From Haloarcula amylovorans (GTDB taxonomy: Archaea; Halobacteriota; Halobacteria; Halobacteriales; Haloarculaceae), in the NCBI RefSeq assembly GCF_004681185.1, contig NZ_SRIF01000001.1:1178001-1242000 (forward strand): DNA of 64,000 nucleotides. Reading direction: 5' to 3'. The notes beneath the pieces are model-generated. The model was not told the DNA's origin. It saw only the letters and a list, made by a program, of their open reading frames with translations, and did not search any database. Shown piece by piece: positions 58,399-64,000 of the stretch; positions within the stretch are counted from its first letter, which is position 1, and each line of letters opens with the position of its first letter. The position numbers were made by a program, and so were the translations under genes.

Positions 58399-59556
58399 TC
58401 AGACTCGCTTGAGCGTGACGCGGAACTCGGCACCGCCGTACTCGCTCTCGTCGACGGTGACGTGGCCGCCATAGGACTCGGTCAGCGCCCGGACGAATCC
58501 GAGTCCAAAGCCGCTCCCGTCGCTCTCTGGGCCTTTCGCCCCCATCTCGAATATCTCCTCGCGGAGATGTTCGGGGACGCCGTCGCCGTCGTCAGCGAAC
58601 CGGACAAGTACCGTATCGGACCCGGACTCCTCGACGCTGATGACCATGTGTACGTCGCCCTCGTTGTGGACAGCGGCATTCGAGACGAGATTGGTAAACA
58701 CGGAGTCGAGCAGTTCGCCGCTGAAGACCCGATACTCGAAAGCCGACCGGTCGAAGTCGATCGTCAGCGAGTCGTAGTTCGCTGCCACTTCGGTGACGGT
58801 CTTATCGAGTATCGACCCGAGCGGCCGGGGTTCGGGCTCGTCTTGCTGTTCGAGCGTCGAGACGAGCGAGCCGACGCGTTCGATGAGGTCGGCGGAACTG
58901 CGGGCGGCCCGCTGGATCTTCCCGGCGTACTCCTCGGTCTGGCCCTCGACTTCCATCGCGACGGCATCGGCGAAGCCAGCGATGACCTGCAGATCGTTGC
59001 CGAGGTCGTGGCGCAAGAGCCGGTCGTACATCTCTATCATCTCCTTGCGCGTCTCTAAGTCCTGTCTGGCTCGTTCGAGGCGTTCGCGCGAGCGGATGTT
59101 GCTGATGGCCGTCGCGGCGTGGGAGGCCAGAATCTCCAGCGGTCGGCTATGCTCCTCGCCGAAGGCGCTCACGGTGGTCGAGCGGGTGACGAGCACCGCC
59201 GTCACTTCCCCGCCCACCTGTGCGGGGACGGCGAGCGTTGCCGTCACGTCCGAGTCGGTCGTCATACCTGCACCCTCACCGGTCGTGACGACCGTCTCAC
59301 CGTCGTCGAATGCCTGCCGAGCGACGGCGCTAGGTTGGTCGCCCTGACTCAGTCGGGGGTTCGTGCTGTGGACGACGCGCGGCTCGCCGTCCCGGACTTC
59401 GATGAACGTCGAGTACGAGAACTGAAAGAGGAGCGACATCGCCTCCAGCGTGAGCGAGACGACCTCCTCGACGCTCTCACAGCGGTTGAGCGCCTGGCCG
59501 TACTTGTTCAGGTCGGCCACTTGCCTCGCGAAGTCCGGTTGTTCCTCGAATGACAT
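58399..59556 (-). CDS. GAF-domain histidine kinase
   Basis: A 385-residue cytoplasmic sensor kinase. Residues about 20-160 are a GAF domain (YGQALNRCESVEEVVSLTLEAMSLLFQFSYSTFIEV ... AATAISNIRSRERLERA). A helical dimerisation segment carries the phospho-His in YDRLLRHDLGNDLQVIAGF near residue 185. The HATPase domain has FTNLVSNAAVHNEG (N box), FADDGDGVPEHLREEIF (G1), and SGFGLGFVRALTESYGGHVTVDE (G2). It has no receiver domain and no membrane helix. Response-regulator partner not in the neighbourhood. The gene converges on the MBL gene. Confidence 0.9.
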   Translation of the reverse strand: MSFEEQPDFARQVADLNKYGQALNRCESVEEVVSLTLEAMSLLFQFSYSTFIEVRDGEPRVVHSTNPRLSQGDQPSAVARQAFDDGETVVTTGEGAGMTTDSDVTATLAVPAQVGGEVTAVLVTRSTTVSAFGEEHSRPLEILASHAATAISNIRSRERLERARQDLETRKEMIEMYDRLLRHDLGNDLQVIAGFADAVAMEVEGQTEEYAGKIQRAARSSADLIERVGSLVSTLEQQDEPEPRPLGSILDKTVTEVAANYDSLTIDFDRSAFEYRVFSGELLDSVFTNLVSNAAVHNEGDVHMVISVEESGSDTVLVRFADDGDGVPEHLREEIFEMGAKGPESDGSGFGLGFVRALTESYGGHVTVDESEYGGAEFRVTLKRV

Positions 59557-59654
59557 CCACTAATTCCTCACAACGTGATTGTAAGTGAGAGGAGAGGGTA
59601 ATAAAAAACCGTTTCGGGCGATTACAAGAAACGATACTCTGGAAACGCCGGTCG

Positions 59655-59666
59655 AAAGCCGGCTTT
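59655..59666 (-). terminator. Palindrome after pelota
   Basis: AAAGCCGGCTTT is a perfect 12-bp palindrome 25 bases past the pelota stop, inside the larger inverted context GCCGG/CCGGC. A terminator or 3' stabiliser role is tentative. Confidence 0.35.
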
Positions 59667-59690
59667 ACAGTCGGTTTTCGCTGCCGAGAC

Positions 59691-60758
59691 TCAGTCGAGT
59701 CTGTACCGTAGCAGCGCGGCGATCCCGCCGAGGTTCGCCAGTTGCTGGCCGGGGGCGAACTCCGCCGAGAAGACGGTCACGTCACCGCCTTTCTGTTCAC
59801 TCGTCTCGATGATTTCGTCGACGTCGACATCCCAGTCGCCTTCGCCCGCCCGTTCCAGCCGGAGACGTTCGTCTAAGACGAGCAGCGTCTCGATAGCGCC
59901 GAAGTCGGCGGCTTTGGCTACTTCTTCGGGGCCGTAGGCGACTTCGCTCCCCTCGCCGATGCGGGCCATCAGTTCGTCGATGAGGTCTGCCTCCTCTGCG
60001 ATACGGGTCTGCTGTTGGACGTCCTCGACGGCCCCACGTTTCAGCACCTCGTGGACGCCGCGGTCGCCGACGCTCGCGGTGTCGACGACGGTTATCTGCT
60101 CGGCTACCTCCGGAATCTCCTCCTCGAAGTAATCTAGCGCGTCCTGCTTCGTGAAGCCGGGACCGGCGAGGATGTAGGCGTCTACGTCCTGGCGTTTCAG
60201 CACCTTCGCGAGTTCGCCGAACAGTTCGTCGCGGGGCCGGGCGTACTCGCCTTTCCCCGTCGTCGAGGTGATGACGGCCCGCTCTTCGGTGCCGTACTGA
60301 GCGACGGTGTGGACGTGCGCCTCGCCCTCCTCGACGGTTGCGATGACCACGTCGGGGTTCTCGGTGGCCTCGACGGCCTCCGCCAGTCGGTCGTTCTGGT
60401 CGGGTTTCCAGCGCTTCTCGATGGTCAGTTCGGTGTGTTCCTCGACGTTGAGAGTGTGGTGAAAGCCCAGCTGGTCCTCGCGGGAACACTCGATAATCTC
60501 GCCGCCCACCCGAAGGCGGTTGGCGAACTTCGCGAACTCCACGTCCGTGACCTCGATGGCCAGCCACATGGGTTCTCGCTCGCCACCGGAGTCCCGGAGG
60601 TTGTCGTCATTGCGCTGGATGCGCCGCGTAGTGTCACCGGAGACCCGGTCGCCGGGTTCGATGACGTACGAGAGGTGCCAGAGGTCGTCGAGCGTCTCGG
60701 GGACCACCTCGACGCGCTCCCGACCCTCGCCGGTGGCTTCCCGGCTCTTTATCTGCAT
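59691..60758 (-). CDS. pelA: Pelota (Dom34 homologue)
   Basis: A 355-residue mRNA surveillance factor that, with archaeal EF1A or ABCE1, enters the empty A site of stalled ribosomes and splits them. Domain 1 (about 1-130) is the Sm-like fold starting [41 protein letters not shown]. Domain 2 ([40 protein letters not shown]) matches eRF1 domain 2 without the GGQ motif, as expected. Domain 3 ([13 protein letters not shown] ... [27 protein letters not shown]) ends the protein. The RqcH gene lies 412 bases upstream on the same strand, which groups two ribosome-rescue functions. Confidence 0.95.
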   Translation of the reverse strand: MQIKSREATGEGRERVEVVPETLDDLWHLSYVIEPGDRVSGDTTRRIQRNDDNLRDSGGEREPMWLAIEVTDVEFAKFANRLRVGGEIIECSREDQLGFHHTLNVEEHTELTIEKRWKPDQNDRLAEAVEATENPDVVIATVEEGEAHVHTVAQYGTEERAVITSTTGKGEYARPRDELFGELAKVLKRQDVDAYILAGPGFTKQDALDYFEEEIPEVAEQITVVDTASVGDRGVHEVLKRGAVEDVQQQTRIAEEADLIDELMARIGEGSEVAYGPEEVAKAADFGAIETLLVLDERLRLERAGEGDWDVDVDEIIETSEQKGGDVTVFSAEFAPGQQLANLGGIAALLRYRLD

Positions 60759-60797
60759 ATCTCCCCCTCGACTCGCCGGTCACAAGTGCCCTGCTAT

Positions 60798-61088
60798 TTA
60801 CACCGCGGGCTGGACAGCGGTGGCCTCCTCGTCGGTCTCGGCCTTCAAACCGAGTTCCGAGACGCCCACGCCGATGGCGTAGGCGCTGGCGACGGAGCCG
60901 TAGAACAGGACGAACGGCACGAGGAACGTCGGGACGAGCAGGAAACTAACGACGAGCAGTAATCCGCCGATGACGACGTTCTTCAGCGTGCTGTCGCTGT
61001 TCCGTGGATAGTTGATGGCTTCTTGAAACAGTAGTTTCTCCTGATACGACTTCGAGGCCCCCTTCCCCCGACGTGCCTCTGCCCGTCT
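60798..61088 (-). pseudogene. Decayed DUF4013-like membrane protein fragment without a start codon
   Basis: The frame from 61088 down to the stop at 60798-60800 reads KSYQEKLLFQEAINYPRNSDSTLKNVVIGGLLL..., a good match in pattern to the N-terminal AINYPRNSDSTLKNV(V/L)IGG of haloarchaeal DUF4013 proteins, followed by one or two hydrophobic helices and GSVASAYAIGVGVSELGLKAETDEEAT. It is about 90 residues where the family has over 200, and there is no ATG, GTG or TTG between the upstream stop (TAG, 61089-61091) and the conserved core. An internal deletion has probably fused the ends. A TATA-like TATTATAC upstream on the minus strand (near 61099) survives. Confidence 0.6.
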
Positions 61089-61170
61089 CTATTCGTATAA
61101 TACTGCCAACAAGTATGTGAACGTGCGTGAGCCGTGCTATGCTTCGACCGGCAGTAGAAAGAACGACGCG

Positions 61171-63339
61171 CTACTCCTCGACCATCCGACTCCCACCGGG
61201 CGGGAGGAACTCCTGAATCCGGTCGGGGCTGGCGACTTTCCGGACGAACGTCTCGTCGGCGAAGCGCGATTTGAACTCCCGGTAGAGCATCTTGGCGATG
61301 TCGTTCTGGGCGTACTGGCCCGGCTCGACAGTGATGCTCGTCGCGGCTTGTGGGCGGATCGCCGCCGGTGGGCCGCCGATAACTCGTGTCTCGTCGTCGC
61401 AGGTGATGCCGACGGCGACGCTCGCGGCCGTGTCCTCGAAGTAGGTGCGGTCTCCTCGCACCGCAAACCCGCCCTTCTCCAGGTACTCGCCGCTCTCGGG
61501 CGTCTTCGACACCTGATCGGGGTCGACCATGTAGACGTCGCCCGCGAACCGGCCGTCCTTCCAGACCGAAGAATAGGAGACGGCGAACTGAGCCGCCTGG
61601 TCGAGCGAGGACTGCGGGAACTCGACTTCCTTCGCCGGTTCGCTCGGCCCGGTCGCCTTGAGGACGGTGACGGGGCCGCCGTGGGCTTGCGCGTGGAAGA
61701 ACTTGTCACCGCGTTCGAGATACTTCTGGACCAGTTCCTCGTTGTCGTCGGCGTCCCGGCCGCCGATGACGAGGTAGCCGTCTGCGGTGTGGAACCAGCG
61801 GAACTGCTCGTACCATTGCTCGGTCGAGCGGATCGGAATCGAGGGCTCGCTCAGCCAGTCGGTCGGTTCGTCGTCTTTGTCCTCGTCGTCCTCCGTTTCC
61901 GTCTCGGTGTCCTCGGCCTCCCACTCCTCGCGGCGCTCTTGGACGGCTTCTAAGTCCTCGCGCGTGTCCTCGATGGCCGCCAGCGCGCCCTCCTTCTTGC
62001 CCTCGATGCGTTTGGCCTCCTTGTACAGTTCGTCGGCGTTCTTCTCGACGCCGGTGTGGGCGTCCACCGTGACGCGAGTACCGTCGATATCGAGCGTCAC
62101 GGTCCCCTCGGTGCCGTCGATGCCGACGACGGCCGCCGCCGCCGGGATTCCCTGGTCGGCCCCCTCCTCGAACGTCGCCTCGATTTCGGCCCACGGCACG
62201 TCGTCCTCGCGGGCGGCCTGCACCGTCGAGAGCACCTCGTCGACGAGGTCGTAGTTCGCATAGAGGAGTTCTGCCTTCTCGCGTTCGGCCTCGGCGTCGG
62301 CCTCGAAGTCCTCGATGGCCTCCTCCTGTTGCCGGATGATGTGTTCGTACTTCGAAACCTCCGCCTCGAAGTCCGGGCGCTGCGGTTCGCCGCCTTCGAC
62401 CTGCTCCTCCCGCTGGAAGTTGAAGAAGTAGTCGTCCAGCGCGTCGTTGAACTCCTCGAACGGTTCGCTGTAGAGATGTTCGTACTCGACCAGTGGGATG
62501 GGCGTCACGTCGACGCGTCGGCGGTTCTCTTCCTCGTTGCCGTCGCTGGCGTCGGCGTCGTCAGAATCACCGCCATCGTCTTCGGTCGATTCGTAGTAGA
62601 CGCGCGGGTCGAGGTCCCCCTCGCGGAGTTGCGTCGCAAGTTCCGAGACGACCTCGTACAGCCGCTCCAACTGCTCGTCGGTCAGCTCCTCGACAGGGAG
62701 ATTGTACTCGATGTCGGCTCGCGAACAGAGTTCCTCGCCGTAGAGCCCGCCGAAGTTCAACTGCGTAGCGAGGGTGCGGACGACGTCGGCGTCGGACTCG
62801 CGGATGCGCGCGGCGAACCCCTCGTAATCGACCGTGAGCGGGTTGAACCGTGCCGACGGGAACTCATAGGGCGTCCCCGGCGCGACGGTGCGCGATTTGA
62901 GTCGAATGGTGTCCAGACAGTCGATGACCTCGCCGTGTTCGTCCAGCACGGCGACGTTCCCGTCGCCGAACAGCTCCGCGACGATGGTCGTCGAGGCGTC
63001 CTCGCGGTCGAACTCCAGTTCGAGGATGCGGTCGAACTCGAACTGCTCGACGCGGGCGAGATCCGCCCCTGACAGGCGATTCCGGAGCATCATGGCGAAA
63101 TCCGGTGGACGGCCCGGCGCGTCCGGAACGTGTTCCGTCGCGGCGACGTGGGCGCGCTTGACGTCGCCCAGTTCGATGATGAACTCTACTCGCCCGCGGT
63201 CGAAGTCCCGCAGCTTCAGCCTGACCACGTCGTCGTCGGCGTAGAGGTAGGCCTTGTCGAGCTTGGCCCCCAGATAGTCGGAGAGTTCGCTTTCGAGCGC
63301 CGCGAGGTCGACGCTCGTCAGCTCCCGCTTTTCGTCCAT
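61171..63339 (-). CDS. rqcH: RqcH (NFACT/Rqc2 homologue), ribosome quality control
   Basis: A 722-residue NFACT protein that binds split large subunits carrying stuck peptidyl-tRNA and directs alanine tailing of the chain. NFACT-N (about 1-200) starts MDEKRELTSVDLAALESELSDYLGAKLDKAYLY and has a FDRI segment at residues 102-105 (D103-R104), in the position of the DR pair needed for tRNA recruitment. The coiled coil (about 290-450) includes EVSKYEHIIRQQEEAIEDFEADAEAE. The C-terminal NFACT-R domain reads WYEQFRWFHTADGYLVIGGRDADDNEELV, DKFFHAQAHGGPVTVLKATG. An acidic insert lies near 262-276. It lies upstream of pelota. Confidence 0.94.
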   Translation of the reverse strand: MDEKRELTSVDLAALESELSDYLGAKLDKAYLYADDDVVRLKLRDFDRGRVEFIIELGDVKRAHVAATEHVPDAPGRPPDFAMMLRNRLSGADLARVEQFEFDRILELEFDREDASTTIVAELFGDGNVAVLDEHGEVIDCLDTIRLKSRTVAPGTPYEFPSARFNPLTVDYEGFAARIRESDADVVRTLATQLNFGGLYGEELCSRADIEYNLPVEELTDEQLERLYEVVSELATQLREGDLDPRVYYESTEDDGGDSDDADASDGNEEENRRRVDVTPIPLVEYEHLYSEPFEEFNDALDDYFFNFQREEQVEGGEPQRPDFEAEVSKYEHIIRQQEEAIEDFEADAEAEREKAELLYANYDLVDEVLSTVQAAREDDVPWAEIEATFEEGADQGIPAAAAVVGIDGTEGTVTLDIDGTRVTVDAHTGVEKNADELYKEAKRIEGKKEGALAAIEDTREDLEAVQERREEWEAEDTETETEDDEDKDDEPTDWLSEPSIPIRSTEQWYEQFRWFHTADGYLVIGGRDADDNEELVQKYLERGDKFFHAQAHGGPVTVLKATGPSEPAKEVEFPQSSLDQAAQFAVSYSSVWKDGRFAGDVYMVDPDQVSKTPESGEYLEKGGFAVRGDRTYFEDTAASVAVGITCDDETRVIGGPPAAIRPQAATSITVEPGQYAQNDIAKMLYREFKSRFADETFVRKVASPDRIQEFLPPGGSRMVEE

Positions 63340-63401
63340 GCCGATGGCTGTCGGCGGCGACGCAAAGGCCTGTCGGGACTGCTCGAACGCGGCGACTGGA
63401 G

Positions 63402-64000
63402 TCAGAGCGCATCAACGATAGTTCCGCCCGTGTCCAGTCCGTTCCGCAGTGCCGCGTGGAGCCGTGGCTCGCCGGCCACCCAATCGCCCGCGAAGAAGAG
63501 GTCGTGGTCTCTCGCCACCGCGATTTCGTCGTGTTCGACGGTCGCTTCCGACTGGGAGTACCGCCAGTGCTGATAGTCGGTCCAATCGGGGTCGGTCAAT
63601 CGGTCGTCGTCCAGTAAGTGCGCCGTCCGCTGGGCGATATGCTCGATAAGGGCGTCCGGCCGTTCGTCGTAGTTGGCGACCGACCAGCCCTCGTTCATCT
63701 GGACCAACAGCAGCGACTCCCCGTCGGGGACGTGGCCGTCTTTGCATTCCTCGCGGCCGACCCAGCCGATGTCGTGGTCCTTGTCGCTGTTGACGGCTGC
63801 GTACCACGGCACGTCGAGTTCGAATGGGTAGTGCAGGACGCCCGCGACGACGGTCCGATAGGGGACCGACGCGACGGCATGGCGAATCGAGCGGCGGTCG
63901 TCGTGGCTCCACTTCGCCTGTCCGAGGATGTCCGCCGTCTGCGGGGCCGGCGGCGTCAGCAACACGCCGTCGTACTGGCCGTAGTCGGTCCCTCCGTCGT
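63402..64000 (-). CDS. FAD-dependent amine-oxidase-like protein, C-terminal part (cut by window edge)
   Basis: The last 199 codons of a flavoprotein. SEATVEHDEIAVARDHDLFFAGDWVAGEPRLHAALRNGLDTGGTIV is the C-terminal FAD motif, where the GDW..G...AALRNG segment binds the flavin. Before it, VPYRTVVAGVLHYPFELDVPWYAAVNSDKDHDIGWVGREECK resembles the renalase/UDP-galactopyranose mutase branch of the amine-oxidase superfamily. The frame stays open to base 64000 with coding character (DYGQYDGVLLTPPAPQ), so the N-terminal FAD domain lies outside the window. Substrate unknown. The RqcH gene follows on the same strand, 62 bases downstream. Confidence 0.85.
   Translation of the reverse strand, partial: DGGTDYGQYDGVLLTPPAPQTADILGQAKWSHDDRRSIRHAVASVPYRTVVAGVLHYPFELDVPWYAAVNSDKDHDIGWVGREECKDGHVPDGESLLLVQMNEGWSVANYDERPDALIEHIAQRTAHLLDDDRLTDPDWTDYQHWRYSQSEATVEHDEIAVARDHDLFFAGDWVAGEPRLHAALRNGLDTGGTIVDAL

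Overview
The window is chromosomal DNA of a halophilic archaeon (class Halobacteria). The evidence is uniformly high G+C, strongly acidic predicted proteins, leaderless starts 25-30 bases after TATA boxes, CdcH with its small acidic partner, LSM followed by L37e, Bat-type HTH regulators, a tRNA-Trp whose long intron carries box C/D-like motifs, and archaeal Pelota, RqcH and a Dna2-like nuclease-helicase. A Haloarcula-like lineage is a guess. I see no rRNA, CRISPR, transposase or integrase, so this is mainly ordinary core genome with unusual non-coding and repeat structures.

Layout. 1-4.6 kb: end of tpiA, a HerA-like ATPase, DNA polymerase IV and two unknown proteins. 4.9-13 kb: a receiver-PAS-kinase protein, then a two-gene unit coding for an eleven-domain surface protein and an RND exporter. 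13-19.1 kb: a SnoaL-like protein under a repeat-containing promoter, intron-bearing tRNA-Trp, guaB, small proteins and tRNA-Lys. 19.2-27.3 kb: a DHH/TrkA-N protein, PRC-barrel, SRPBCC, pssA, and the cdcH operon, followed by five consecutive short hairpins. 27.6-34 kb: an aa3-type cytochrome oxidase region (coxC, coxA with an accessory protein, coxB, DUF420). 34-36.6 kb: lsm-rpl37e-purF. 36.6-46 kb: AI-2E family transporter, M42 peptidase, metalloprotease, and an amino-acid permease with a TrkA-N-like protein and an Lrp regulator. 46-57.3 kb: DUF2237 and Dna2, a 33-residue zinc ribbon with an operator-like promoter, two PH-domain membrane proteins, two divergent Bat-like regulators, an Lhr helicase and a membrane-anchored ArsR-like protein. 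57.3-64 kb: an orphan promoter, an MBL hydrolase, a GAF kinase, then Pelota, a decayed DUF4013 gene, RqcH and the end of a flavoprotein.

Genes that probably work together: coxA/B/C with DUF420 in terminal respiration; the surface protein with the RND exporter at the envelope; Pelota with RqcH in rescue of stalled ribosomes and nascent-chain tagging; DinB, Lhr, Dna2 and perhaps the HerA-like ATPase in DNA maintenance (dispersed, not one operon). The best leads for something new are a 53-nt palindrome-bearing element inserted twice in frame in dna2, the hairpin array after cdcH, the orphan promoter with a 16-bp palindrome near 57.35 kb, and the surface-protein/RND pair.
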